From positions 1-30,504 of the IMG/VR virus record IMGVR_UViG_3300034096_000377: a stretch of 30,504 nt of DNA, one strand, 5' to 3'. A model generated the notes under the pieces. It was given only the letters and a program-made list of their open reading frames with translations. It did no database searches and had not been told where the DNA came from. Shown piece by piece: positions 1 through 6,948 of this stretch. Numbering within the stretch: position 1 is the first letter of the stretch; each line of letters opens with the position of its first letter. The position numbers and the translations under genes were made by a program. Source of the DNA: a virus.

Positions 1-106
1 AAATTACAACCAGACAGACTTGAAGAAACACATCAGCACCATTGCTGGTGACAACAGAAAGAACCAAAATCATAATTTGTTTAACACTCAAACACCACAA
101 CCATGA
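1..106 (+). CDS. RecT-like annealing protein, C-terminal tail only (partial)
   Basis: The reading frame is open from the window edge (codons start at base 2) to TGA at 104-106. It encodes the last 34 residues of the same protein that is complete at 29458-30435, and the two copies are identical in protein sequence over this part. The tail is polar, rich in Asn and Gln, and probably a flexible linker. Its stop overlaps the start of the next gene in an ATGA arrangement, which suggests translational coupling. This is a consequence of the window wrapping round, not a broken gene. Confidence 0.85.
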   Translation, partial: NYNQTDLKKHISTIAGDNRKNQNHNLFNTQTPQP

Positions 107-175
107 AACTGACAATTCAATTTTTAGAACAGAACATTGACAAGTTTGAAAGAATCTATGCTGAAAAGTATTTTG
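1..175. repeat. Imperfect terminal redundancy, left copy
   Basis: Bases 1-175 align without gaps to 30330-30504. I count ten mismatches, at 16, 19, 135, 136, 141, 143, 144, 156, 172 and 173, and a perfectly identical core at 20-134. The two mismatches in the recT tail are synonymous. Those in the next gene give conservative changes (Ile to Leu, Lys to Arg) plus Phe to Ala. This looks like natural strain divergence, not sequencing error. The simplest reading is a circular or circularly permuted genome of about 30,329 bp assembled from a mixed population. A real tandem duplication is the alternative. Confidence 0.9.
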
Positions 176-423
176 AAAGAAAAGGTTTCAAACATGACTT
201 CATTTATTTCACTGTTGAACACAAGTTCACTTCTGATGGAAATGAAATGAATTTTGAAGCATGTGTCATTCTTGCAAAGATGGATTCAAAATACATGCAC
301 AAAGACTTCAGAATCTTTGAAACTGGTTCTTTTTTCACATGCTTTGTTGAAAAGGTTCAGACAGAAGAAGCACTTGTTTCAAAAATGATTAAACTACTTG
401 AAGAACATGAAGCCATTTCATAA
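103..423 (+). CDS. Hypothetical early protein, 106 aa
   Basis: I do not recognise a family. The product is a small soluble alpha/beta-looking protein with alternating charged and aromatic residues and a helical, Glu-rich C-terminus; there is no signal peptide or membrane segment. The ATG at 103 overlaps the recT stop (ATGA), so it is probably translated by re-initiation after the annealing protein and may act in recombination or replication. The leader is A/C-rich (ACCACAACC before ATG) like other early genes here. A diverged second copy begins at 30432, where the first 24 residues differ at three positions. Steady synonymous drift between the copies supports its being a real protein-coding gene. 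Confidence 0.75.
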   Translation: MKLTIQFLEQNIDKFERIYAEKYFERKGFKHDFIYFTVEHKFTSDGNEMNFEACVILAKMDSKYMHKDFRIFETGSFFTCFVEKVQTEEALVSKMIKLLEEHEAIS

Positions 424-742
424 AAAGAAAACCAAAGAATTCATTGAAGAACTTCTGGTGTTGAAACCAGAACTGAAAGACAATGATGAAAAGCTGGTCA
501 GCAATGTTCTGTTCAGATTCTTGCAACTTGGAAAACATGATGCACACCAGATGTCAGCTTGGAAGCTTCTTGAAATGTATGCAAAGAATGAACTTCCATC
601 TGTTGACTACATCACCAGAATCAGAAGAAAGATTCAAGAAGAATATCCAGCTTTGCGTGGTGAAACTTGGAACAAAAGACACAAGAAAGCTGAATCAATA
701 AGAAAAACAATCAACAACACTGACATTCATGAAGTACTTTAA
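407..742 (+). CDS. Hypothetical early protein with basic C-terminus, 111 aa
   Basis: A small, highly charged helical protein. The second half carries a dense basic stretch (ITRIRRKIQEE, then KRHKKAESIRK) that could contact nucleic acid. The general pattern of a hydrophobic helix followed by an IxRxRRKIQE block resembles unannotated proteins I associate with replication regions of Bacteroidota phages, but I cannot name a family. I place the start at the ATG at 407. A TTG at 398 in the same frame would add three residues. The gene overlaps the end of the preceding gene by 17 bases and the start of the next by 14, so it sits in a tightly coupled cluster with the replication genes. Confidence 0.7.
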   Translation: MKPFHKKKTKEFIEELLVLKPELKDNDEKLVSNVLFRFLQLGKHDAHQMSAWKLLEMYAKNELPSVDYITRIRRKIQEEYPALRGETWNKRHKKAESIRKTINNTDIHEVL

Positions 743-1361
743 ATTTTTTACAGCTGATTTTCTGATTGGAACACACCACTTCACTGATGCTGAAGTTGGT
801 GTTTATGTCAGAATGTTGTGTCACCAATGGGACAAAGGTCAGCTTCCAGCAACTGATGCTGAACTGAAGTCAATCTTTGGTGCTGGAATCACAGCAAAGG
901 TCATGGACAAATTCACCAGAACTGATTCTGGCTTCAAGAATGAACGATTGGACAAAGAAAGGTGTCTTGCTATCACAAAGACCATGAAAATGTCTAAGAA
1001 TGGAAAAAAAGGTGCTTCAGTGAAGTGGTCTGGTTTGACTGGAACACCACCACCACCATCAGATGGAACACCACCACCATCATTCTATGTTGGAATTCAT
1101 GGATTCAACCAGACACCAGCTGAATGGTTGAAAGAAAATGGTCAAACCTACATTGAAGCACAGTTGATGAAGCACAGTCTTGGTTCACAAGCTGAATCAG
1201 TGCTGACCAGAACCAATGAACTGTTCAATTCAAACTATCTTGGCTACCAGTTTAAAGATTCAAACCATGTGAAGAACAGTTTCAGAACTTGTCTGGAAAA
1301 GATTCTGAACCAGAAACAATCTTCAAAGCTTTCAATTGATGGTTCTGATTCTTTTGCATAG
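729..1361 (+). CDS. DUF1376-like replication protein, 210 aa
   Basis: The N-terminal ~90 residues have the pattern of the DUF1376 (YdaU-like) domain: YFKFFTADFLIGT at the start, a TDAEVGVYVRMLCHQW core, then a Gly/Leu-Pro turn and an acidic helix. In many phages a DUF1376 protein lies just before a DnaC-type helicase loader, and it is thought to act in replication initiation. The same order is seen here, with the loader at 1564. Residues ~104-118 form a Pro-rich linker (TPPPPSDGTPPPSF) made by a short DNA duplication. The C-terminal part (about 125-205) is helical and unassigned; it may bind the origin-like repeats just downstream. Direct origin binding is inference. Confidence 0.75.
   Translation: MKYFKFFTADFLIGTHHFTDAEVGVYVRMLCHQWDKGQLPATDAELKSIFGAGITAKVMDKFTRTDSGFKNERLDKERCLAITKTMKMSKNGKKGASVKWSGLTGTPPPPSDGTPPPSFYVGIHGFNQTPAEWLKENGQTYIEAQLMKHSLGSQAESVLTRTNELFNSNYLGYQFKDSNHVKNSFRTCLEKILNQKQSSKLSIDGSDSFA
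1038..1082 (+). repeat. Short tandem CCA-rich repeat inside the DUF1376-like gene
   Basis: The unit TGGAACACCACCACCA occurs twice (from 1040 and from 1064), with an extra CCA in the first unit. It encodes the proline-rich linker between the two domains of the protein. Such CCA runs can expand or contract by slippage in frame, changing linker length without breaking the gene. Confidence 0.7.
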
Positions 1362-1547
1362 CAATTGCCATGAATTTGCTATCAATTTGCCAGTATAATA
1401 ATATTATAAAAAGAATACTTAAAAGGGATTTGTTTTTTTATTTAATGTCAATATGATGGCAAATTGATAGCAATTGCCATTGTGTTGCTAACAATCAAAG
1501 CAAGTTGCTAACAATGACAGAAATGAATATAAACTTTTATAAATTTG
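1361..1547. other. Candidate replication origin: iterons, 17-bp inverted repeat and AT-rich core
   Basis: This is the only gene-free stretch of about 200 bases in the rightward block. The 11-mer TTGCTAWCAAT occurs at 1376-1386, 1485-1495 and 1505-1515 on the plus strand (the last two exactly 20 bp apart) and inverted at 1463-1473. GCAATTGCCA occurs at 1361-1370 and 1470-1479. A perfect 17-bp inverted repeat (1376-1392 with 1457-1473) flanks an AT-rich core at about 1393-1456 that contains TAATAATATTATA. The core could be the DNA-unwinding element. The position between a DUF1376-like protein and a helicase loader fits an origin with initiator-binding iterons. A TATAAA/TTTATA palindrome (1528-1541) and a TAAATTTG box (1540-1547) follow, so an operator/promoter for the loader is an alternative or additional role. 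Confidence 0.6.
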
Positions 1548-1563
1548 CCAAATATCCGACAAC

Positions 1564-2289
1564 ATGAATTTTGACACCATGCCATTGAAAGAAAGATTCT
1601 GGAAGTATGCACAACACATCACTTCTGGAACATACACTGTTGACTTTGAAAACAAAGAACAGCTGAATCAAATCATCACCATCATGGAAGCTGGTCAGAA
1701 AGGAATTGTTTTGTGTGGAAAGACTGGTTCTGGAAAGTCATTCATCTTTCAGATTCTTCAGAAGATTTTCAAACCACCATTTCATCCAGACAGAATGCAA
1801 TTCAAACACGTGAATGAAATTGTTGCTGTCTATGAAAAGAAAGGTGATGAAGGTTTGTTTGCATTCACACATTCTTCAATTTGCTTTGATGAACTTGGAA
1901 GGGAAAAGAATGGAAAGTTCTTTGGTTCAGAACAAGATGTCATGCAAATGTTGATTTCACACAGATACAATCTTTGGAAGTATGAAAACAAGCTTTCATT
2001 TTTTACAAGCAACTATTCAAAAGCTGACCTTGCTTCCAGATATGGTTCACACTCCATGTCCAGACTTCAAGAAATGTGTGAATTCATCAATCTTGGTGTC
2101 AGCACTGGACACACAGACAGAAGAATTGGTGCAGCAAAGTTGATTGGATTTCCAGAAGTGCTGACCAGACACACCACCACATCAGTTGTCAAGATGACTG
2201 AAGCTGAAAAGAAAGCACAAGCTGAAATCAACAAGACTGGTTTCCAGAAAATCACTGAAATGTTAACTGATAAATTGAAAGACAAATGA
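1564..2289 (+). CDS. DnaC-like helicase loader ATPase, 241 aa
   Basis: This is an AAA+ P-loop ATPase of the DnaC/IstB-like type. Walker A is GKTGSGKS at residues 52-59, Walker B is ICFDE at 106-110, a sensor-1-like FFTSN lies near 146-150, and an arginine-finger candidate is in SMSRLQE (Arg167). The N-terminal ~45 residues lack the zinc site of some loaders. The C-terminal ~40 residues are charged and helical. DnaC-type proteins load the replicative helicase onto the origin. No phage helicase is encoded here, so the likely partner is the host DnaB. The start follows the ACAAC leader typical of the early genes, directly downstream of the candidate origin. Confidence 0.85.
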   Translation: MNFDTMPLKERFWKYAQHITSGTYTVDFENKEQLNQIITIMEAGQKGIVLCGKTGSGKSFIFQILQKIFKPPFHPDRMQFKHVNEIVAVYEKKGDEGLFAFTHSSICFDELGREKNGKFFGSEQDVMQMLISHRYNLWKYENKLSFFTSNYSKADLASRYGSHSMSRLQEMCEFINLGVSTGHTDRRIGAAKLIGFPEVLTRHTTTSVVKMTEAEKKAQAEINKTGFQKITEMLTDKLKDK

Positions 2290-2483
2290 CACCACAAGAA
2301 ATTGAAAAACGAATTGAAGAAATTCTTTCAGATGAAAGACTTTCTTATAAGACAGCAACTGTGTTTGTGAATGCACCACTTGCATTGATTCAAAACAGTT
2401 TGGAAGTTGAACTTCACACACTTCAAAAAGTGATTTCTGTTCCAATGACTGACATCAAAAAACTAAGACATGAACGGACATAA
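2286..2483 (+). CDS. Hypothetical early protein, 65 aa
   Basis: A short, mostly helical acidic protein with no recognisable motif. Its ATG overlaps the stop of the helicase loader (ATGA at 2286-2289), so it is very likely translationally coupled to it. Its own end overlaps the next gene by 14 bases. The codon pattern follows the genome rule (NNT before G, NNC before A), which supports it as a genuine coding region. A helper or small partner of the loader is possible but unsupported by any motif. Confidence 0.65.
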   Translation: MTPQEIEKRIEEILSDERLSYKTATVFVNAPLALIQNSLEVELHTLQKVISVPMTDIKKLRHERT

Positions 2484-2682
2484 AATCACAGACACAGCAT
2501 TCTTCAAATCACTTGTTGAAATGAATGACAAAGAAAAGATTGCAACTGCAATTGCATCTGACATTCTGAATCAAGTTGAATCTGGATTCAAAGTCATGGA
2601 ACACTTTGGATTCACTGGTGAAGATGTCACAGCTGTCAATGTTTATGTTGTTGCTGAAGAAATAATCAAACTAAAAAAATAA
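2470..2682 (+). CDS. Hypothetical early protein, 70 aa
   Basis: Small acidic helical protein with no family I can name. It starts inside the end of the previous gene (14-base overlap) and stops four bases before the next start, so it belongs to the same polycistronic unit. The last codons (ATAATCAAACTAAAAAAATAA) are unusually rich in TA compared with the gene body. The same relaxation of TA avoidance is seen at several gene ends that contain the leader of the following gene. Confidence 0.65.
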   Translation: MNGHKITDTAFFKSLVEMNDKEKIATAIASDILNQVESGFKVMEHFGFTGEDVTAVNVYVVAEEIIKLKK

Positions 2683-2686
2683 CTAC

Positions 2687-3118
2687 ATGACAAAACATGA
2701 TGCTGGTGAATGGTTGATTGGTTTGCAAGAACCAGAAGTTTCAGAAACTGGAACAATCATCTTGACAAATACACTTGTCAAAATCTATGTGAAAACAAAT
2801 TCAATTCCATCTGGTGAAATGACAATTGCATTGATTGGTCACAATGGAAATCAGAATGTGAATGAAAATGCAAAAAGAATTTGTGACTGTGTGAATGCAA
2901 TGAATGGAATTGATGAACCAAAAAAACTGATGCAAAGCTTCAACCAGCTGAAAAGAATTCTGGAACTATTGACTGAACAGAATGAATTGCTTCACAAAGC
3001 ACTTGACATCACTTTGAATCCAGACAAATATTCATCAGAAGAAGAACTTCACACAATCATGAAAGGAATTAAAAATTCATTCATCATGATGGAAGAAATT
3101 AAAAACATGAAACAATGA
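2687..3118 (+). CDS. Hypothetical early phage protein, 143 aa
   Basis: The central segment NENAKRICDCVNAMNGI (about residues 59-75) resembles a motif I associate with small early proteins of unknown function in Bacteroidota phages, where an Asn-Ala-x-Arg-Ile stretch precedes a Val-Asn-Ala-Met/Cys helix. The N-terminal half is predicted mostly beta and the C-terminal ~65 residues a long helix (KRILELLTEQNELLHKAL). No catalytic motif is visible. It starts just after the previous stop and ends in an ATGA overlap with the downstream XRE regulator, so both are expected to be made together. Confidence 0.7.
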   Translation: MTKHDAGEWLIGLQEPEVSETGTIILTNTLVKIYVKTNSIPSGEMTIALIGHNGNQNVNENAKRICDCVNAMNGIDEPKKLMQSFNQLKRILELLTEQNELLHKALDITLNPDKYSSEEELHTIMKGIKNSFIMMEEIKNMKQ

Positions 3119-3405
3119 AGAAACCACACACACTGACACAGCTGAACATCAATCTGAAGAAGTTCAGACTTGCAAAAGGTATTTCACAACAAAAGCTTTC
3201 AGACCATCTTGGATTCAAAAGAAGCACTTATGGTCAATGGGAAACAGCAAACATTCAACCATCAATTGGTCAAATCATTCAAATTGCTGAATTCTTTGAC
3301 ACTGATGTTGTTGTTTTATATTCAAAAAATATTGAAGTGATTCACTATGGTGAAAGCTTTGGTGAATCTTATATTAAACTAAAAACAGAAAACAATGCAG
3401 AATAA
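3115..3405 (+). CDS. XRE/Cro-CI family transcriptional regulator, 96 aa
   Basis: Residues ~10-68 form a classic Cro/CI-type HTH domain: LNINLKKFRLAKGISQQKL, a HLGFKRSTYGQWET recognition region, then IQPSIGQIIQIAEFFDTDV. There is no C-terminal oligomerisation or protease domain, so it is Cro-like in size, not a cleavable CI-type repressor. It lies deep within the early operon and has no obvious promoter of its own. Candidate targets are the palindromes that overlap promoter boxes at 28164-28179 and 1528-1541. That assignment is inference; the second HTH protein at 28633 competes for it. Confidence 0.85.
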   Translation: MKKPHTLTQLNINLKKFRLAKGISQQKLSDHLGFKRSTYGQWETANIQPSIGQIIQIAEFFDTDVVVLYSKNIEVIHYGESFGESYIKLKTENNAE

Positions 3406-3628
3406 AACAAAAACAACACCACCAGAAGCAAACATTTCAACAGCTGGTTGTATGATTGCTTTTCTTCTGATTCTTTTTCTTTTTGCACCACTTGCAATCT
3501 TCATGCTTCAGATTCTTCACAATGACTTTGAATTGAAACCTTACTTGCTTTGGTCAATTCCTTATGGATTCCTTGTGCTGATTGCTTTGCTTTACAAACT
3601 ATTGAAAAAGAAATCAAATCAAGTATGA
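3395..3628 (+). CDS. Small membrane protein with two transmembrane segments, 77 aa
   Basis: After a short polar N-terminus, residues ~16-37 (AGCMIAFLLILFLFAPLAIF) form one hydrophobic helix. A second lies near 51-69 (WSIPYGFLVLIALLYKLL), followed by a Lys-rich tail, which by the positive-inside rule places the C-terminus in the cytoplasm. No family is recognised. It is embedded in the early operon, overlapping both neighbours, so it acts early and is less likely to be a lysis protein. A host-membrane or superinfection-exclusion role is possible but not demonstrated by sequence. Confidence 0.65.
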   Translation: MQNKTKTTPPEANISTAGCMIAFLLILFLFAPLAIFMLQILHNDFELKPYLLWSIPYGFLVLIALLYKLLKKKSNQV

Positions 3629-4020
3629 AATCAAACAGCATTCAAGACATTCATGGAAACACTGTGACAACAAAGAATGATGGAAAAGTCATCCATGTTT
3701 TTTTGAAACTGAAAGATGATGAAAAAGAAAAGAACATTGGATTCATCACAGAAGATGACCAGACATTTCACATCACCAGAAAACGTGACAAACATCTGTT
3801 CAGAAAAGCTTCAGCTTATGGATTCAATCACATGGTTCTTGAAAAGACCAAAAGATTCTACAACATAAGATTGACAGATGAATTCAATGTCTGGTTGATT
3901 CCAGTCAAGTTCATTCTTGGAAGTGGATTCTTTCTGAACTTTCTTGAACAAGGTTTTGAAAGACAAATCTTTGTGACACTGGAACAGATAAAAAAATTTA
4001 TTATAAAATCAAATACATAA
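3625..4020 (+). CDS. Hypothetical early protein, 131 aa
   Basis: I place the start at the ATG at 3625, which overlaps the preceding stop as ATGA. The frame is open further upstream to 3550, but that part lies inside the membrane-protein gene and reads as shadow sequence. The product begins MKSNSIQDIHGNTV and is a basic alpha/beta protein without recognised motifs; the second half has aromatic and hydrophobic stretches (FNVWLIPVKFILG). Its last ~30 bases are TA-rich, unlike the gene body. The downstream gene begins 13 bases later. Confidence 0.65.
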   Translation: MKSNSIQDIHGNTVTTKNDGKVIHVFLKLKDDEKEKNIGFITEDDQTFHITRKRDKHLFRKASAYGFNHMVLEKTKRFYNIRLTDEFNVWLIPVKFILGSGFFLNFLEQGFERQIFVTLEQIKKFIIKSNT

Positions 4021-4033
4021 AACAACACCACAC

Positions 4034-5107
4034 ATGGAAACAGAAACAAAACAAAATCAACTGACCATTGTTCAACAAGGTCTTGAAAAGTTCACCAGCT
4101 TGAAAGAAGAACTGGTTGAAATGAAAACAAAATCATCAGAACTTGTGTTCACTTCTTTTGATGACAAAGAAACAATCAACAGCATTGTTGAAACCAGAAA
4201 GACACTGAAGAATAAACGTGTTGAAATTGAAAAAGCTGCAAAACTTCTTCGTGACCAAATCAATCCAGTCATCAAAGAAATTCTTTCCAAAGAAAAAGAA
4301 TTGATTGCTGTCATTGAACCAGAAGAAAAAAGATTGCTGGAAATTGAAAAGACAATTGAAGCTGACAAAGAAGCAAAGCGCAAAGAAAAAGAACGTGCTG
4401 AAATGGAAATGGTTCAGAACAGAATCAACCAGCTTCTTGAATTTGGTCATGTTGCTGATTTCTTCACTGTCAAGTCTTGGTCTGATGAACAGTTTCAACA
4501 TGAACTGAAAACAATCAAGCAAGAATTTGAACAAGAAGAAGCCAGAAAAGAAACTGAAAGACTTCATGCTGAAGAATTGGAAAGAATAAGACTTGAACAA
4601 GAAGCTTCAGAACGTGCTGAAATGGAACGAATCAAAGCTGAACAGCAAAAGGTTCATGAAGAACAAGAACGTGTCAGAATGGAACAAGAAACCATCAAGA
4701 AAGCACAAGAAGCTGAAGTCAGAAAGATTCAAGAAATGAAAGATGAACTTGAACGTGAAAAGGAAAGAAACAGATTGCAGAAACTTGAATTGAATATTGC
4801 TGAAGAACTTGCAAAGACATCAGAACAATTCTTCAAAGAACCAGTTCCAGAAACACTGTTTCCAGAAACTAAGAATGAAAAAGAATCTTTTGAAGTTCTT
4901 GCAAAAGCTGTTGAAAGGTTTCCAGCAACTGATGAACATGAAGAAAAGAATCTGATGAAAGATGATGCTTCATTGCTACTTGAAGAACTTGAATTCATGA
5001 TAAATGAATTTCCAATTCTTGATGCTATAAAAGTAAAAGTGTCAACACTTAAAAAAATAAAAACATGTCTTGAAAATTTCATGTTTCCATTGAATGCAAA
5101 CAAATAA
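4034..5107 (+). CDS. DUF1351-like coiled-coil protein, 357 aa
   Basis: The N-terminal ~115 residues (SIVETRKTLKNKRVEIEKAA... NPVIKEILSKEKELIAVIEP) resemble the DUF1351 family of phage proteins, often found near annealing proteins and replication genes. Residues ~105-275 are an almost uninterrupted, Glu/Arg/Lys-rich coiled coil (heptads of the ERAEMERIKAEQ type). The C-terminal ~80 residues are acidic and helical. The protein is cytoplasmic and probably oligomeric. The match rests on pattern, not alignment, and coiled-coil composition alone can mimic homology. Several long open frames on the opposite strand here are shadows caused by the low TA content. Confidence 0.6.
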   Translation: METETKQNQLTIVQQGLEKFTSLKEELVEMKTKSSELVFTSFDDKETINSIVETRKTLKNKRVEIEKAAKLLRDQINPVIKEILSKEKELIAVIEPEEKRLLEIEKTIEADKEAKRKEKERAEMEMVQNRINQLLEFGHVADFFTVKSWSDEQFQHELKTIKQEFEQEEARKETERLHAEELERIRLEQEASERAEMERIKAEQQKVHEEQERVRMEQETIKKAQEAEVRKIQEMKDELEREKERNRLQKLELNIAEELAKTSEQFFKEPVPETLFPETKNEKESFEVLAKAVERFPATDEHEEKNLMKDDASLLLEELEFMINEFPILDAIKVKVSTLKKIKTCLENFMFPLNANK

Positions 5108-5121
5108 AACAACATAAGAAC

Positions 5122-5550
5122 ATGAACGAAATTGAACAACAACTGACTTCAATGTCAGAACTGGAAAGAAAGAACTGGTTGAATGACAATGCTTCAAAGA
5201 TTGAAGAAAATTGCACCTATCACAGAACCATGACCAATGAAGAAATCATTGTTTCAAAAGAAATCTTTGCTGAACATGCAATTGCATTGAATGCAAAGAC
5301 TGAAGCTTTCAAAGAAATCAAAGCTGAATTCACCAAAGAAGCTGGAAAGATTCAAGACCAGATGAAAGCTGAACTGAACAAATTCAGAACTGGAAAAGAA
5401 GAACTTCATGGAAATCTTTACTTCATGGATGACCAGACAAATTCTTTGATGTATGTCTATGACCAAACTGGAAAAAATATTGAATGCAGACCACTAAGAC
5501 CAGATGAAAAACAAAAATCAATTTTTTCAATAAAAACTGGAACAAACTAA
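5122..5550 (+). CDS. Hypothetical early protein, last gene of rightward operon, 142 aa
   Basis: The product has a helical central part (KTEAFKEIKAEFTKEAGKIQDQMKAEL cut at about residues 58-85) followed by a beta-rich C-terminal region with LHGNLYFMDDQ and MYVYDQTGKNIECRPLRPDE. I cannot assign a family. The start follows the ACATAAGAAC leader 14 bases after the coiled-coil gene. It is the last rightward gene before the convergent terminator at 5617-5644. Its last codons are AT-rich. Proximity suggests it works with the DUF1351-like protein, but no motif shows this. Confidence 0.65.
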   Translation: MNEIEQQLTSMSELERKNWLNDNASKIEENCTYHRTMTNEEIIVSKEIFAEHAIALNAKTEAFKEIKAEFTKEAGKIQDQMKAELNKFRTGKEELHGNLYFMDDQTNSLMYVYDQTGKNIECRPLRPDEKQKSIFSIKTGTN

Positions 5551-5616
5551 AAACAAGACATAAAAAGTTTCATTTGTATTGGTCAAATATAAGACCACCA
5601 GAACCATTAAAATCAA

Positions 5617-5644
5617 AAAGGTCAGCAACTATGTGCTGACCTTT
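5617..5644. terminator. Bidirectional rho-independent terminator between converging operons
   Basis: An 11-bp perfect stem (AAAGGTCAGCA at 5617-5627 paired with 5634-5644) encloses a 6-base loop ACTATG. The stem base supplies A and T runs on both sides, so it can stop the rightward early transcript and the leftward lysis transcript. It lies exactly between the convergent gene ends at 5550 and 5666. The rest of this gap (5551-5616) is AT-rich. It holds a small GGTC/GACC hairpin around a CAAATATA box (5584-5591) that I do not call a promoter. Confidence 0.85.
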
Positions 5645-5665
5645 CTTCATTCACCTGACACCACA

Positions 5666-6328
5666 TCAGAATGCTTTGAATGACCAACAACCCCAATCTG
5701 AATATCTTGGATGAAGAAACCAGTTCTGGTTGAAATAACTTTTGTTTGATGCACCAGCTTGTGACTGCAATGGTTCAAACATTCCAGATTGACTTTTCAA
5801 TGCTTTGTGTTCTGGTGTTTCTGGAACAATTGCTGTGATGTGTCCAGACCTTGAAACAATCTTTTGCTTTCCAACAAGAATCACAATCTGACCTTCATTT
5901 GCTTTCTTCTGTGCTTGTTCCAAATCGGTTTCTTTTTTCCAACCAAAATCATCAGACCATTCATTGAACCAGTCAAGAAGTGAATTTGCATTCAATTCAA
6001 AAACAGTTTCACCATATTTTGCAACAACATCTTTTCCAGCTTTCACTTCTTTTGCAGCAACACCAGACCACCACACACGTGGCAAATATCCACCAGCAAG
6101 ATTGCAAAAGTCAAAAGCATAGATGTTGCAATAAGTTGCAACAATCTTTCCATCACGTGACAGTGGTTTGTATCTTGCAGACTTTTCAACAGCAAGAAAC
6201 TTGATGATGTCACCAAGACTTTCTGGTGTTCCATTTCCTTTTGGCATTCCATTTTCATTCAATGGAAAAGCTTTTGAACCTTCTGTTCTGGTGACTGGTC
6301 TTTGACTGGTCAGAATTGCTTTCTTCAT
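5666..6328 (-). CDS. Putative endolysin, Cys-His peptidoglycan hydrolase, 220 aa
   Basis: Last gene of the late operon, just after holin and spanin-like genes. The pattern YCNIYAFDF (Cys67) followed by a Trp-rich YLPRVWW and, about 95 residues later, SGHITAIVPE (His163) is that of the NlpC/P60-CHAP-like cysteine hydrolases, where Cys and His form the catalytic pair. A polar third residue could be Glu170 or an Asn near 200. There is no signal peptide, consistent with holin-dependent release. The C-terminal YFNQNWF...DWGCWSF segment is aromatic and may complete the fold. The cut bond (amide or peptide) cannot be told from sequence. The family is inferred from motif spacing. Confidence 0.65.
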   Translation of the reverse strand: MKKAILTSQRPVTRTEGSKAFPLNENGMPKGNGTPESLGDIIKFLAVEKSARYKPLSRDGKIVATYCNIYAFDFCNLAGGYLPRVWWSGVAAKEVKAGKDVVAKYGETVFELNANSLLDWFNEWSDDFGWKKETDLEQAQKKANEGQIVILVGKQKIVSRSGHITAIVPETPEHKALKSQSGMFEPLQSQAGASNKSYFNQNWFLHPRYSDWGCWSFKAF

Positions 6329-6948
6329 TTTTTATGTTTATTGAAATTAAGTTTGAAACCAAATCCAAACTGATACATTGGTTGTCCACCAGTTGGTGAA
6401 AATGAAACACCAGCACGATAAATGAAATCTTTTTTGTCTGTCAATGACAAATCAAGTCCAGCATAAAAGTTTTTTGCATCAGTCATCATGTTTGCACCAA
6501 GAAAAACTTTGATTCTGTTTGGTGCAATGATGGTGGTGCTGGTCACTGGAAACTTTATTTTGTAGCCAGATTCCATCTTCACAATTCTGTTGTTGCTGAC
6601 TTGACTTCTGATGAACAAGTCAACAGAATCATTCTGAAGTGTGTCTGAATAAAATCTGGTTGACAGATAGTCCATTGCAATTTGTTTGCAATAGTTTGAA
6701 TCTAAGAATGGAATGTGAATGGTGTCTGATGGAAGCTGAACAAATTGTGGTGTTGGAACATAGACTGGAAACATGTGTGGAACTGTGTCAAATTTATAGA
6801 CCACAGAAACAGTGTCAGTGTGACTTGATGTGTGTGTGCTTTTTCCTTTGCATTGTTGCAAGTACAGAATGTAAACAAGCAACACACCAAAGCAAATGAA
6901 CCAGATTCTATTTTCCTTCAGCATCAGTGTCAGATTTGTCATTGTCAT
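6325..6948 (-). CDS. Membrane-anchored spanin-like protein, 207 aa
   Basis: A single N-terminal transmembrane segment (IWFICFGVLLVYILYL, about residues 15-30) is followed by a Thr/Ser-rich periplasmic linker and a beta-rich C-terminal region. That region ends in alternating hydrophobic/aromatic strands (FYAGLDLSL, YRAGVSFSP, YQFGFGFKLNF). This architecture, between holin and endolysin, fits a protein that spans the periplasm and touches the outer membrane, as spanins do. No Rz/Rz1 pair or clear lipobox is seen, so a single-protein spanin is the best guess. The start is ambiguous: ATG at 6948 or at 6924 (MLKENRIW); both overlap the holin gene. The stop overlaps the endolysin start. Confidence 0.5.
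   Translation of the reverse strand: MTMTNLTLMLKENRIWFICFGVLLVYILYLQQCKGKSTHTSSHTDTVSVVYKFDTVPHMFPVYVPTPQFVQLPSDTIHIPFLDSNYCKQIAMDYLSTRFYSDTLQNDSVDLFIRSQVSNNRIVKMESGYKIKFPVTSTTIIAPNRIKVFLGANMMTDAKNFYAGLDLSLTDKKDFIYRAGVSFSPTGGQPMYQFGFGFKLNFNKHKK

Noticed and set aside
3550-3624. Upstream extension of the 131-aa gene
   Set aside because: It lies wholly within the membrane-protein gene in another frame; the ATGA overlap at 3625 is a better start.
4072-4600. Long leftward open frames over the coiled-coil gene (103 and 154 codons)
   Set aside because: They are Phe/Ser-rich antisense readings of a Lys/Glu-rich gene. TA avoidance removes most TAA and TAG stops, so shadow frames are long in this genome.
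4729-5142. Leftward open frame of 137 codons with Ser and Phe runs
   Set aside because: Antisense of GAA/AAA-rich coding sequence, with no leader or promoter and against the operon direction.
5584-5591. CAAATATA box on the minus side near the terminator
   Set aside because: The nearest TTG is 22 bases away, and a leftward transcript would run antisense into early genes.
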